From Chitinophaga sp. S165 (lineage in GTDB: Bacteria > Bacteroidota > Bacteroidia > Chitinophagales > Chitinophagaceae), in contig NZ_QGTG01000001.1 of assembly GCF_003182155.1 (NCBI RefSeq), forward strand, positions 2,042,991 through 2,106,990: a stretch of 64,000 nt of DNA, read 5' to 3'. The notes under the pieces are model-generated. The model was not told where the DNA came from, did no database searches, and saw only the letters and a list, made by a program, of their open reading frames with translations. The position numbers and the translations under genes are program-made. Shown in pieces: positions 33,755-43,022 of the stretch. Positions within the stretch are counted from its first letter, which is position 1, and each line of letters opens with the position of its first letter.

Positions 33755-35077
33755 ATGCGTTTAGCTGCCTCCTCGTTATTGATACTGGTCATATCCTTCT
33801 GCAGCAGTAAGGTATTTTCACAGCAACGGCCTAATATCATTTTTGTATTAACGGATGACCTGGGTTATGCCGATCTTTCCTGTTATGGCAACCCGGTTAT
33901 TAAAACGCCGTTTTTAGACCAGATGGCAGGAAAAGGCGTAAGAGCTACCAACTATGTTGTTACCAGTCCTACCTGCTCCCCTTCAAGGGCTTCTCTGCTA
34001 ACGGGCAGGTATTGCACAAGGCCTGATATTCCCAGTCCACTGGCACCGGGTTCTAAATTAGGACTACCGGCAGCGGAAGTGACAATTGCCGAAATGCTGA
34101 AGGCATCAGGTTACCGGACGGCCATGGTGGGTAAATGGCATCTTGGCGATCACCAGGAAAATCTGCCGATGAATCAGGGCTTTGATTCCTATTTCGGATT
34201 GCTGTACAGTCATGATTACCGTCCGCCGTATTTTAAGGGCGATTCCACTATAAAACTTTATCGCAATAATGCACCTGTTGTTGTTAGTCCGCAGGACAGT
34301 TCTTTAGTGCAACTATATACCAAAGAAGCCATACAGTTTATAAAAGAGCAGAAGAAAGAAAAGCCATTCTTTTTGTACCTGTCGCACAACATGCCTCACC
34401 TGCCTGTTTATTTCGCAGCGCACAGAAAGAACAGCAGTATGGAAAACGGTGGAGAACTGGGTGCTGTGATCAGTGATATGGATGCAGGTTTGGCCGCTCT
34501 CTGGAAAACACTGGAAGAGCAAGGTCTGGCAGACAATACCATTTTTATGTTCTCAAGCGATAATGGCCCGTGGAATGACTATCCGTCACGTATGTCGGAC
34601 GATAACGTTACTAAGTCCTATCACACAGGCTATACCGGTGTATTCAGGGGAAGCAAGGCTACTACTTATGAAGGCGGTGTGCGTGTACCGTTTATTGTTT
34701 ACTGGAAGGACCATACATTGAAAGGAGAATCGGTACAAGCTGCAATGACTTGTCTTGATGTGCTGCCTACGCTCGCCGAATGGGTACATTGCCCATTGCC
34801 GGCTAACAAGGTGCTGGACGGACAATCCATTTCCACCGTGCTTACCAAGAAGAACGCCCCCGATAATCACAGAGAGATCTACTATGTACACAATAATATA
34901 CCAGAGGTAGTACGCGAAGGACCATGGAAGTTGAGGAAAACAAAATCAGCCGGTCAGACCAGCACGGAATTGTTTAATCTTAACTATGATCCTGCTGAAA
35001 GAGTGAACCTGGCGAAAGAACATCCGGAGGTAGTAACAAAACTGGAAGGACTTTTAGGGCAATATCCGACGAATTAG
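33755..35077 (+). CDS. Type I sulfatase (formylglycine-dependent arylsulfatase family)
   Basis: 440 residues with a signal peptide ending near SSKVFSQ. The N-terminal metal site is [18 protein letters not shown]. The modification motif is C74-S-P-S-R78 within [15 protein letters not shown], with Cys converted to formylglycine by a sulfatase-maturing enzyme. Further hallmarks are [17 protein letters not shown] and FSSDNGPW. It removes sulfate esters from a carbohydrate or similar compound in the periplasm. It follows the serine hydrolase gene (120-bp gap) and is convergent with a DUF1080 gene. Confidence 0.95.
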   Translation: MRLAASSLLILVISFCSSKVFSQQRPNIIFVLTDDLGYADLSCYGNPVIKTPFLDQMAGKGVRATNYVVTSPTCSPSRASLLTGRYCTRPDIPSPLAPGSKLGLPAAEVTIAEMLKASGYRTAMVGKWHLGDHQENLPMNQGFDSYFGLLYSHDYRPPYFKGDSTIKLYRNNAPVVVSPQDSSLVQLYTKEAIQFIKEQKKEKPFFLYLSHNMPHLPVYFAAHRKNSSMENGGELGAVISDMDAGLAALWKTLEEQGLADNTIFMFSSDNGPWNDYPSRMSDDNVTKSYHTGYTGVFRGSKATTYEGGVRVPFIVYWKDHTLKGESVQAAMTCLDVLPTLAEWVHCPLPANKVLDGQSISTVLTKKNAPDNHREIYYVHNNIPEVVREGPWKLRKTKSAGQTSTELFNLNYDPAERVNLAKEHPEVVTKLEGLLGQYPTN

Positions 35078-35095
35078 TAAGCGTTGTTGATAGTT

Positions 35096-35149
35096 CTTAT
35101 ACGAAAGAAGCTCAATAGAAAGTTTTCTATTGAGCTTCTTTCGTATAAG
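35096..35149. terminator. Very long perfect bidirectional terminator hairpin
   Basis: Perfect 25-bp stem (35096-35120 with 35125-35149) closed by AGTT, between the convergent sulfatase and DUF1080 genes. It is more than twice the usual stem length. Confidence 0.85.
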
Positions 35150-35150
35150 G

Positions 35151-35960
35151 CTATTTTTTAGTCTTATCTGTAAGATCTTTGATCATTACTCTTCTGAAAT
35201 CGATAGGCTGCCCCTCACTCTGTAATGCTATAAATCCTTTATTCAGCAACTTACCGTCCTGTTTCTCATTAGGGTCGTACCTATTGACTACAGGGCCACC
35301 GATCTGTGGCTTGGAGTATTGGAGTACGGTATCGCCGTTGATGATGTGTGTGATGAGTGAATCGCCGAGTACGATGAGTTCGGCTTTAATCCATTCGTCT
35401 TTATTGTATGTTTTAGAGGTAGAGTTAATACAGTGGCGGGTATCGAGTTTACCTTCGTACACGATATGCGTGCCAGGAGAGCACATGTTTCCGGTAGGAC
35501 GTGGCTGACCGTCGTCCAGGCCGGCCAGGAATTGCATTTCAATTGAAATAGGCCAGTCCTGTTCTTTAGGCATGGTGTGCGGGTCTTGCGAGTGATACAT
35601 CACCCCACTATTCAGCATTGTATAGGAAGGAGCCGTTTTCACCCATTCACCTGTAAAACGGTATTCCAGTTTGAGATGGTAATAGGAGAAAGGTGTTTTA
35701 TAATACAGATGTCCGAACTGGTCGTTAAAGTTCCCGTATTGATCATAACGGACCTGGATGGTACTATCCTGTACGCGGAAGGTATTTCCATAGTTATCTC
35801 CGGTTTCATGATGATGGATCTTTACGACCCAGTCATTAATATCTTTACCATTAAATAATGGAACCCATTGTTCCTGGGCGTGGGCGGCATACTGAAAGAT
35901 AACAGCCGGCAAGAGCAAGATCAGCGTACGAAACAGTTGTTTGTTTATCATAACGTTCAT
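35151..35960 (-). CDS. Exported DUF1080 (3-keto-disaccharide hydrolase-like) protein
   Basis: 269 residues; signal peptide ends near QYAAHAQ. The start may be 35960 or the ATG three codons later. The domain covers almost the whole mature protein: WVPLFNGKDINDWVVKIHHH at the start, YYKTPFSYYHLKLEYRF, NSGVMYHSQDP, and a C-terminal GFIALQSEGQPIDFRRVMIKDL. This is the DUF1080/3-keto-disaccharide hydrolase fold, related to concanavalin-type glucanases. Some members cleave 3-keto-glycosides. It is convergent with the sulfatase, and both likely act on complex glycans in the periplasm. Confidence 0.92.
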   Translation of the reverse strand: MNVMINKQLFRTLILLLPAVIFQYAAHAQEQWVPLFNGKDINDWVVKIHHHETGDNYGNTFRVQDSTIQVRYDQYGNFNDQFGHLYYKTPFSYYHLKLEYRFTGEWVKTAPSYTMLNSGVMYHSQDPHTMPKEQDWPISIEMQFLAGLDDGQPRPTGNMCSPGTHIVYEGKLDTRHCINSTSKTYNKDEWIKAELIVLGDSLITHIINGDTVLQYSKPQIGGPVVNRYDPNEKQDGKLLNKGFIALQSEGQPIDFRRVMIKDLTDKTKK

Positions 35961-36020
35961 GAGTGACTTGCTTAAATATAGACAGAAATTATTTCATTTT
36001 ATAGCTACTTTTTTACTGTT

Positions 36021-36944
36021 TTATGTTAGTGCTATGAGTGCCCAGGTGATCAATCCGGCAGTGAACGTCACTATTCCCAGGGCTGTAAATGTCATTCTCC
36101 TATTATATTTCCTCTCTTTCAGGAATTCCTTTTTTACCTCATCATGCCCTTTCACATCCTTCACAGCAGCATATACCCTTCTACTATATATTCCGGTTGA
36201 GAAGATCGCAGACCGGGTGTTTGGAAGATCTTCGGCAAGTCTGAAGAAATATTCCGGTTGCTTCATTGCGATGGTATCTATAGTTGTTACGAAGTAAATC
36301 CCATCGGCCGTTGAGAGTTGAGCCATGCTATCCTTCAGCGTGGCGTACGTGATACTTCGAATGTTCTGTGTGATGTAATTTGTCAGCCTGGTATGCTGAT
36401 CATGGGAGGCACTGATGCTATCTTTTACTTCCTTAATTCTTTTATCCGCCCATAATTCAAACTGCCGGTGGTTCATCTGTTTCTCCGGAACCACCGTCCA
36501 CGTATAAAAAGCATTCCTGAAACTGTGGTGACCCAACGGGTAAGTTTCATTCACTTCAGTGCTCATAGCGGCATAGTAGCGCTGGTAATAGGCATTGTTC
36601 ATTTTTTCATTTGCAAGCAGTGTGTCTGTAACTGTATTCAGCAGGTATTTCTTTGTTTTCCCGGACTTGTAGAGCAGATAGAGCTTACCTTCCTCACGGA
36701 CGATCTTTGAATTCCTTCCGGCATATGAGTTATCCGGCTGTTTTTGAAGCGTATCTTTCTTTTGCATATAATAACCACTGGCTCCCTTGTCATAGAATGT
36801 TGTTACCGGGTACACGACACCTTCCTGTTCATTTAGTTCTACGTAGTAGGGATGCCATTGGCTATCTGTCTGAAGAAGCCGTGCCTGTCCTAAAATAGCG
36901 GGACAGTGCGCTAAGATGAGCATTGTTAGTATCAGATGTTTCAT
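36021..36944 (-). CDS. Secreted/membrane-anchored protein of unknown function
   Basis: 307 residues. A signal peptide (LILTMLILAHCPAILGQ) is followed by a beta-rich N-terminal domain (ELNEQEGVVYPVTTFYDKG ... RNSKIVREEGKLYLLYKS), a helical middle, and a C-terminal membrane helix (FTALGIVTFTAGLITWALIAL) preceded by a basic stretch (ERKYNRR). The protein would therefore face the periplasm, anchored at its C-terminus. No named domain recognised. It lies downstream of hmp but is separated by hmp's terminator. Confidence 0.72.
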   Translation of the reverse strand: MKHLILTMLILAHCPAILGQARLLQTDSQWHPYYVELNEQEGVVYPVTTFYDKGASGYYMQKKDTLQKQPDNSYAGRNSKIVREEGKLYLLYKSGKTKKYLLNTVTDTLLANEKMNNAYYQRYYAAMSTEVNETYPLGHHSFRNAFYTWTVVPEKQMNHRQFELWADKRIKEVKDSISASHDQHTRLTNYITQNIRSITYATLKDSMAQLSTADGIYFVTTIDTIAMKQPEYFFRLAEDLPNTRSAIFSTGIYSRRVYAAVKDVKGHDEVKKEFLKERKYNRRMTFTALGIVTFTAGLITWALIALT

Positions 36945-37052
36945 AAGGGTATGAGATAGTCGGGTAACGTGAATTGTGTCAGAATAAATATATCGAAAAA
37001 GGACTGGTAATTATGTCTTGGGGAATTCTTTCACTTTTCTTTAACTATATAC

Positions 37053-37083
37053 AAAAAAAGGATGTACCAATACTGATACATCC
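37053..37083 (-). terminator. Intrinsic terminator of hmp
   Basis: On the minus strand, GGATGTA (37077-37083) pairs with TACATCC (37060-37066), followed by seven T. It lies 79 bases after the hmp stop. Confidence 0.8.
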
Positions 37084-37161
37084 CCTCGCCTATTCTATCC
37101 TGACAATTAATAGTTCACTGTCAGTTCTCCTAAAAACACTCTCTCATTTATAATTCACATG

Positions 37162-38373
37162 TTAATTCATTTGCAATACCTGTGGGCCAAACTCTTCGAA
37201 GAAGATCCGTCCACTGTCTACACCTAAGGCTTTCAGATCACGTACCTGTTTCTGAATGAAAGGACCAGGTCCGCATACATAATACAGGGTATCTTCTGTA
37301 TGCGCCAGCTCTTCCAATCTGTGTAAGTCCAGGTGACCTGTGTATATACCTTCTTCCAGTTCTGTATCTGTAGCCGTGTTATAGAAAGTGTATTGTGTCA
37401 GTCGCTCGTTCTGTTGTACCTGTTCCGTAATAAAGTCTTTAAAGGCATGTACACTACCATTTCTACAACCGTGCAGCCAGGTTACCGGTGCTTCGTGTTC
37501 CTGATTCAGGACGTGCTGCAACATGCTCACGAAAGGTGTTACACCTACTCCACCGCTGATAAACATTACCGGTTGACGGAGCTCTGATGGTATGATAAAA
37601 TTACCTGATGGAGCGGTGAGCATTACTTCTGTACCTTCCAATGCATCTTTGTGGAGGGCATTACTGATCATACCGTTGGTATCGACAGAAGGACCTGTTT
37701 CTCTTTTGACAGAGATACGGAAGTAGTCGTTATTGGGTGTATCTGATAAGCTATATTGTCTGATCTGAGTAAGGCCTATAGCGGGCAGGAATAATTTCAG
37801 ACTGATATATTGACCTGGTTGATGTGCGGGTACTTTGCCGCCATCAGCAGGGTACAGATAAAAAGAACAGATCTCATCAGATTCCATCACACGTTTCCCT
37901 ACTTTGAATGTTCTCCATCCGTTCCAGCCATAAGGTATACTTTCCTTCTGCTTGTATAACTCTGTTTCATATCCTGACATCACGGCGGCCAGTTGTATGT
38001 ATGCGGCTTTCCAGGCATCCAGTATTTCGGGTGTGGCAGCATCGCCTAATATTTCACCAATGGACGCCAGCAGGTGTTTGCCAACTATCTGGTACTGATC
38101 CGGCTGAATGTCCAGACTTGTGTGTTTCTGACCTATACGGTCGATTACAGGTAATAAAACGGAAGGATCATTAATGTTTTCGGCATATGCGAGAACAGCG
38201 CCTGCCAATGCGTGCTGTTGTTTACCTTGCTGCTGGTTACCGAGATTGAAGAGGTTCTTCAGTTCAGGATTATGTTGGAACATCCTGTTATAGAAATGAC
38301 TGGTTAATTCCACACCGTTTTCCTTTAGGAAAGGAACTGTTGCTAACACTATATTTTTCTGTTCTGTCGTCAT
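37162..38373 (-). CDS. hmp: Flavohaemoglobin, nitric oxide dioxygenase
   Basis: 403 residues, the normal length. The globin domain (1-140) has Tyr B10 (Y28), Gln E7 (Q53) and the proximal haem ligand H84 (IGQKHTSLDI). The FAD domain follows (PGQYISLKL, RQYSLSDTPN), then the NAD(P)H domain (PVMFISGGVGVTPFVSML, YYVCGPGPFIQKQV). It converts nitric oxide to nitrate using O2 and NAD(P)H in the cytoplasm. It is a single-gene transcript with a good promoter, a palindromic operator candidate overlapping the -33 box, and a terminator. Confidence 0.97.
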   Translation of the reverse strand: MTTEQKNIVLATVPFLKENGVELTSHFYNRMFQHNPELKNLFNLGNQQQGKQQHALAGAVLAYAENINDPSVLLPVIDRIGQKHTSLDIQPDQYQIVGKHLLASIGEILGDAATPEILDAWKAAYIQLAAVMSGYETELYKQKESIPYGWNGWRTFKVGKRVMESDEICSFYLYPADGGKVPAHQPGQYISLKLFLPAIGLTQIRQYSLSDTPNNDYFRISVKRETGPSVDTNGMISNALHKDALEGTEVMLTAPSGNFIIPSELRQPVMFISGGVGVTPFVSMLQHVLNQEHEAPVTWLHGCRNGSVHAFKDFITEQVQQNERLTQYTFYNTATDTELEEGIYTGHLDLHRLEELAHTEDTLYYVCGPGPFIQKQVRDLKALGVDSGRIFFEEFGPQVLQMN

Positions 38374-38444
38374 TGTATATAATATTAATATAAAAATACC
38401 TTTTTATCCGTTATTAGTTCAGAGGTTTGCTCTGTTTGTGAGGA

Positions 38445-38488
38445 CAAAGCTAAAGCATAATCTTATAAAAGACAAAATTATCTTTTAT
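38445..38488 (-). promoter_or_regulatory. hmp promoter with overlapping palindromic operator candidate
   Basis: Minus strand: TTTTG (-33 box, 38473-38477), 20-base spacer, TAGCTTTG (-7 box, 38445-38452). A dyad ATAAAAGA-N8-TCTTTTAT (38465-38488, perfect 8-bp arms) overlaps the -33 box, as expected for a repressor such as an Rrf2/NsrR-type NO sensor. The regulator is not encoded nearby. Confidence 0.6.
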
Positions 38489-38525
38489 TATTTAGAAGGG
38501 TGGTTTGTTATTTGGGGTTATTGGC

Positions 38526-38592
38526 ATAGGGTGTCGGGGGCCCGGGGTTAACACCCCGCGTTACAACCAGGGGACTCCTGACGGAGTCCTAT
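38526..38592. repeat. G+C-rich hairpin block
   Basis: A short G+C-rich block in otherwise A+T-rich spacer. It contains GGGTGT/ACACCC and GGGGT/ACCCC pairings and a perfect 7-bp hairpin GGACTCC-TGAC-GGAGTCC (38572-38589). No T-run follows. It may be a fragment of a dispersed repeat. Confidence 0.4.
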
Positions 38593-38671
38593 TGTGGTTT
38601 GTTTATTGTATTTATACCCTATATATAGGGCTGTTACAGTTTTATTTCATAATTTTCCCAAAAACAGAACA

Positions 38672-39535
38672 ATGAAATATTTCCTCATGCACCTCATTCT
38701 ATTAGCAGCTGGTAGTACTTTCGCTCAATCAGGGTTTCCTGGCTTTTTGCGGGGAACCTGGAAGGTGGAAAATGAAGAAACATATGAGCATTGGGACAGT
38801 CTTAATGAGCAGCGCCTGAAAGGGTTTGCCTATGAAATGAAAGATAGGCAAATGAAGGTTTCAGAATATCTGGATATCACCAGAAAAAATAAAGATGTTA
38901 CGTATACTGCCAGTGTTGTCGGGCAGAATAAGGGGAAAGACGTTACGTTTAAGCTGATGAAGGCTGATAGTGTTTTCTCATTTGAAAACCCTGGTCACGA
39001 CTTTCCTAAGAAGGTGCTTTATAAGAAAGTATCTGATACAGAAATTTATGTAGAAGTATCTGACGGAAAAGATAAAAAGTTCAGCTATTACATGCAGAAG
39101 CTGCATGTAAATAAGATTGCAAAGGATCCTACTAATGCAAACCCCAATTATGATAAGGCTTTAGCGCAGAAACTGGGCGCTGATGATTATGGCATGAAAG
39201 CTTATATATTGGTTATCCTTAAAACCGGTACTAACCAAACATCAGATAAGAGTGTGATCAGTGAGAGCTTTAAAGGGCATATGGCAAATATCAACCGGCT
39301 CGTAGAGGAAGGTAAGCTGATTGTGGCCGGCCCTATGGGGAAAAATGATAAAACCTACCGGGGTATTTTCATTCTGAAAGATATAGCTACACTCGACGAG
39401 GCAAAAGCACTATTACAAACCGATCCGGCAGTAAAGGCGGGTATACTGGATGCGGAAGTTTACAACTGGTATGGTTCTGCTGCCCTGCCTGAATATCTGC
39501 CTTTTTCAGATAAGATCTGGAAGGTTCAGCCCTGA
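38672..39535 (+). CDS. Exported fusion of a DUF6265-like domain and a YciI-like domain
   Basis: 287 residues from the ATG at 38672, where a signal peptide starts (MKYFLMHLILLAAGSTFAQ); an ATG at 38594 would add a 26-residue leader. Residues about 25-145 form a lipocalin-like beta domain (GTWKVENEETYEHWDSLNEQ, AYEMKDRQMKVSEYL) resembling DUF6265. Residues about 175-285 form a YciI-like ferredoxin-fold domain (MKAYILVILKTG, GHMANINRLVEEGKLIVAGPMGKNDKTYRGIFIL, AKALLQTDPAVKAGIL). YciI domains are normally cytoplasmic, so export is notable. Function unknown. Confidence 0.82.
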   Translation: MKYFLMHLILLAAGSTFAQSGFPGFLRGTWKVENEETYEHWDSLNEQRLKGFAYEMKDRQMKVSEYLDITRKNKDVTYTASVVGQNKGKDVTFKLMKADSVFSFENPGHDFPKKVLYKKVSDTEIYVEVSDGKDKKFSYYMQKLHVNKIAKDPTNANPNYDKALAQKLGADDYGMKAYILVILKTGTNQTSDKSVISESFKGHMANINRLVEEGKLIVAGPMGKNDKTYRGIFILKDIATLDEAKALLQTDPAVKAGILDAEVYNWYGSAALPEYLPFSDKIWKVQP

Positions 39536-39706
39536 CATGTAGCAATAGTGTATTCGGGCTTGATCTATTTCTTAACCTTTACAATTATTGAAAACTGGAA
39601 TGTATAGCACTCATGAGCGCTGTCCTGTTAACTCATGCCTATAATTTTCCTATAAGTATCCAGGTGTTGAAGGTATAACGCTGTGCCCCTTTCAGATGAT
39701 ATATAT

Positions 39707-40492
39707 TTAGTTCTTACGAAAATCGGTAGGACGTGAGTGGGTAAACTCCTGAAATGCATCACTGAAAGAGCTAATACTATTGTAACCTACCATATAAGCT
39801 ATATCGCCAATAGGTTTCTGTGTTTTCAAGATCAGCTCAATGGCCTTGATCATACGGATGGTTTTCAGGAACTGAAGGAAAGAGATCTGTAATGTAGACT
39901 GAAACAAGCGGGACATGGATCGTTCGCTGATGTTAAAACGGCTGCTGACACTTTTTGCTGTAAGCTGCTCACCCATATTTTTCTCCAGGTATTTACTGAT
40001 CTTCTGCATCTGTTCATTGTCTGTCGTAGGCAGGATGATAGGCAGTGATTTATTGTCCAGGTGTGGCAGGATATTCTTCAGGGCAATCAGGAATTCAAAG
40101 TTTTCGTCCTTTTTAGACATATCCCGGCCATCCCATCGTTCTGAATAGTTAATCATCTGGATCAAGAGTTCACTGGCCGGATAGATCCCTAATTTGCCAT
40201 AAAAAGGATTCACACCATCATCATGGGAATAGAAATACAGTGAACGAAGGACGGTTGCTGAATAACCGATCCTCAGGATATGCTCCACTCCTTGCGGCAC
40301 CCAGAGGTAGTGCCTTGCAGGTATCACATAAGTGCGAAAATCAATTGTGATATAGGCTATTCCTCCCTCTACATAACTTAGCTGGCCTTTTGTATGCGTA
40401 TGCAAGGGGATTAACTTCTCTGACTTTTCGTGCATCACAAATACACTCTCCGGCTGTTTGTCAATATCCGGTAATGAGGCAATGAGTCCCAT
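39707..40492 (-). CDS. AraC-family regulator with cupin sensor, divergent from efflux operon
   Basis: 261 residues. The N-terminal cupin-type domain (about 10-100) contains IPLHTHTKGQLSYVEGGIAYITI and PARHYLWVPQGVEHILRI. The C-terminal AraC double HTH has LTAKSVSSRFNISERSMSRLFQ and IGDIAYMVGYNSISSFSDAFQEFTHSRPTDFRK. It is transcribed away from a TolC/EmrA/EmrB-like operon, with a shared 125-bp spacer, so it probably controls that efflux system in response to a small molecule bound by the cupin. Confidence 0.93.
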   Translation of the reverse strand: MGLIASLPDIDKQPESVFVMHEKSEKLIPLHTHTKGQLSYVEGGIAYITIDFRTYVIPARHYLWVPQGVEHILRIGYSATVLRSLYFYSHDDGVNPFYGKLGIYPASELLIQMINYSERWDGRDMSKKDENFEFLIALKNILPHLDNKSLPIILPTTDNEQMQKISKYLEKNMGEQLTAKSVSSRFNISERSMSRLFQSTLQISFLQFLKTIRMIKAIELILKTQKPIGDIAYMVGYNSISSFSDAFQEFTHSRPTDFRKN

Positions 40493-40600
40493 GTTCTTTT
40501 ATTGAATAAGCAATATTATCTGCAGAACGAAAATAAACAATTTGGCCGGAATGATGTAAAGATTGACTTTTTTAGGGAAAAGAGAGATGTGCTTGTAGTA

Positions 40601-40608
40601 TAATTTTG
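40601..40608 (+). promoter_or_regulatory. -7 box of the efflux operon
   Basis: TAATTTTG matches TAnnTTTG and ends 9 bases before the chosen ATG at 40618, so the mRNA leader would be very short. No good -33 box precedes it, which would fit dependence on the AraC activator. Confidence 0.45.
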
Positions 40609-40617
40609 CATTCCAGA

Positions 40618-41952
40618 ATGAAACTAAGAACTAGTATATACTTAGCTGGTTTATTGTTTGCAAATTGTGCCGTTCCTTCTTATGGACAAGCGTTTAAAGC
40701 CGCAAACGATACCATTAAGATATCCCTGACAGAAGCCTGGCAAAGAGCAGAAGAACATAGCCGGTTAATAGAAATAAAGAAGAAGGCGGCCGGTATTGCC
40801 AATGAGGAAATAAAAGATGCGAGAATGGAGCGCTACCCGGAATTAGGTATAAAAGGCAGCGCAGAAAAAGCATCCAATATACCGGTCTATGAAGACGGTC
40901 TGTTCTCCAAACCAACACAGCATGAGGTTATCCATACATTATATAAAGCAAGTGCTGACTTCTACCTGAACCTCTACAACGGTAATAAACTCAATCTGAA
41001 AATTGAAGAAGATAAGACGCTGCATCAGATCAGTCTTATAGAGAAAGACCAGGCTGTGTCGGATATTCATTTCCGGACGGCAGCGCTATATCTGGACCTG
41101 CAGAAGTCATATATTTTCAGAGGCCTTATCATACAAGACATTGCTGATCAGGAGAAGCAGTTAAACGAGATTAAGGCATTTTATAAAAACGGTACGGTAC
41201 TCAAAAGCGATGTACTGCGCGTTGAGCTTGAGTTGTCAAGGCGAAAAATGACACTGGTGACTATTGAAAATGATATCCTCATCGTCAATCAGAAACTGAA
41301 CATCATTACCGGCGAACCGGATGAAAGAGTGATCATTCCGACTGATCCGGATACACACCAGGACGAACTTGCCGGCTATGAAAAATATCTGGCGGACGCT
41401 TTGCAGCACTCTTTTTCCTATCACATATCGGAGCGGCAAACTGAATTGAGCAAGATCCATCTGCGACAGGTAAAGGCAAACCTGCTGCCCAAAGCAGGCA
41501 TGTACGGTGAGTTCTATTATGCCAATCCACAGATATTTCTGTATCCCTATAATCCATACTGGTATTCACTAGGTGTAACGGGCGTAAAAGTATCCTTTCC
41601 TCTGTCGGAACTGTACCACAATACTCATAAGGTCAGAGCGGCAAAACTGGAACTGGAAAAGGAAGAAGAAGCACATAAGGATACAGAAGACAAGGTACGT
41701 CAGCAGGTAAAAGAAGCATTCCTGCGTTATAAGGAAGCACTGGTGCAGATCGGAGTAGCAGAAGTAAATGTAACGCATGCACAGGAAAATGCCCGGATCA
41801 TCAGGAACACTTATTTCAATCAGACATCACTGATCACTGACCTTCTTGACGCCGACGTACAGGTGCTGCAAACCCGCTTCGAGCTGGCTGCTGCGAAGAT
41901 CATGGCACAAAACAAATACTACTTACTCCAGAATATTACAGGCATTCTATAA
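40618..41952 (+). CDS. TolC-family outer membrane efflux channel
   Basis: 444 residues from the ATG at 40618; a TTG twelve bases upstream would overlap the promoter box and is less likely. A signal peptide ends near PSYGQ. Two repeats of the outer membrane efflux protein domain follow, with long helices (ISLTEAWQRAEEHSRLIEIKK; LELSRRKMTLVTIENDI; VRQQVKEAFLRYKEALVQIGVAEVNV) and the strand region EFYYANPQIFLYPYNPYW. It forms the trimeric outer membrane tunnel for the inner-membrane pump encoded two genes downstream. The next gene begins 5 bases later. Confidence 0.95.
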   Translation: MKLRTSIYLAGLLFANCAVPSYGQAFKAANDTIKISLTEAWQRAEEHSRLIEIKKKAAGIANEEIKDARMERYPELGIKGSAEKASNIPVYEDGLFSKPTQHEVIHTLYKASADFYLNLYNGNKLNLKIEEDKTLHQISLIEKDQAVSDIHFRTAALYLDLQKSYIFRGLIIQDIADQEKQLNEIKAFYKNGTVLKSDVLRVELELSRRKMTLVTIENDILIVNQKLNIITGEPDERVIIPTDPDTHQDELAGYEKYLADALQHSFSYHISERQTELSKIHLRQVKANLLPKAGMYGEFYYANPQIFLYPYNPYWYSLGVTGVKVSFPLSELYHNTHKVRAAKLELEKEEEAHKDTEDKVRQQVKEAFLRYKEALVQIGVAEVNVTHAQENARIIRNTYFNQTSLITDLLDADVQVLQTRFELAAAKIMAQNKYYLLQNITGIL

Positions 41953-41957
41953 ATACA

Positions 41958-43022
41958 ATGAAAAAGAAATATACCGTTACAGACAGGTTGATCACAAAGA
42001 TCACAGGATGGATCTCCGTTATTATCGTTATTGCACTTTCCATCTGGGGCATCTTTACTTTATGGGGCTATTATAATTACGAACAAACTAATGACGCGCA
42101 GGTGCAGGAGTACGTAAACCCTGTTATTTCGCGTGCGGGAGGGTTTATCGTAGCTGTAAAGTTCGAAGAAAACCAACTTGTAAAAAAGGGCGATACCCTT
42201 TTAATAATTGACAACAGGGAGTACGTTCTGCAACAAGAACAGACAGAAGCGTCCATCCGAAGGTCAGCAGCGCAGTTGGCCGTCCTGGAAAGCAATATCC
42301 ATACAATGGAACAAACTGCGAAAGCAGCCCAGGCACAGATCACTGCGACGAAGGCTAGAGTATGGAAACAGCAACTCGACTATGACAGGTATCAGCAGTT
42401 GTATAAAGAAGAATCTGCTACCAAACAACAACTGGAAAATATACAGGCTACACTTGATGTCAATACGAGTGATTATCAGTCGGCGCAGGATAATTATGGT
42501 GCAGCCATTTCCCGCATAGAAGATATCAGGGCAGAAAAAGAAGTAGTGAGCGCAGAGATCACGCGGCAAAAGGCATTGCTTGACAGGCACAAACTGGATG
42601 TCACCTATACCGTTATCACGGCATCATATGACGGCAGGATGGGCAGACGTACTGTTGAAGTGGGACAAATGATCGATGCAGGTGAAACGCTTGCCTTCAT
42701 TGTCAATAACGAGACAGACAAATGGGTGGTAGCGAATTACAAGGAGACGCAGGTAGCCCGCATGCATATTGGCGATTCGGTAAAAGTGACCGCTGATGCA
42801 TATCCTGGTCAGGAGTTCAAGGGGACGATTATTTCATTGTCGCCTGCTACCGGTTCAGCCTTTTCCCTCCTGCCACCAGACAACTCAACAGGCAACTATG
42901 TTAAGATCGTACAGCGCGTACCGGTCCGCATCCGCATTGATGGCGACAGAAAGGATATTGACGTATTGAAGGTCGGGATGAATGTAAATGTTTCTGTACC
43001 AAAACACCAGCGTCATGGATAA
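41958..43022 (+). CDS. HlyD/EmrA-type membrane fusion protein
   Basis: 354 residues. One N-terminal membrane helix (about residues 12-35, ITGWISVIIVIALSIWGIFTL) is followed by the split barrel-sandwich hybrid domain (VISRAGGFIVAVKFEENQLVKKGDTLLIID ... YTVITASYDGRMGRRTVEVGQMIDAGETL), a long coiled-coil hairpin between them (about 80-190), and a beta-barrel end (DSVKVTADAYPGQEFKGTIISLSPATG). It bridges the inner membrane MFS pump and the TolC channel. It overlaps the next gene by 8 bases. Confidence 0.95.
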   Translation: MKKKYTVTDRLITKITGWISVIIVIALSIWGIFTLWGYYNYEQTNDAQVQEYVNPVISRAGGFIVAVKFEENQLVKKGDTLLIIDNREYVLQQEQTEASIRRSAAQLAVLESNIHTMEQTAKAAQAQITATKARVWKQQLDYDRYQQLYKEESATKQQLENIQATLDVNTSDYQSAQDNYGAAISRIEDIRAEKEVVSAEITRQKALLDRHKLDVTYTVITASYDGRMGRRTVEVGQMIDAGETLAFIVNNETDKWVVANYKETQVARMHIGDSVKVTADAYPGQEFKGTIISLSPATGSAFSLLPPDNSTGNYVKIVQRVPVRIRIDGDRKDIDVLKVGMNVNVSVPKHQRHG

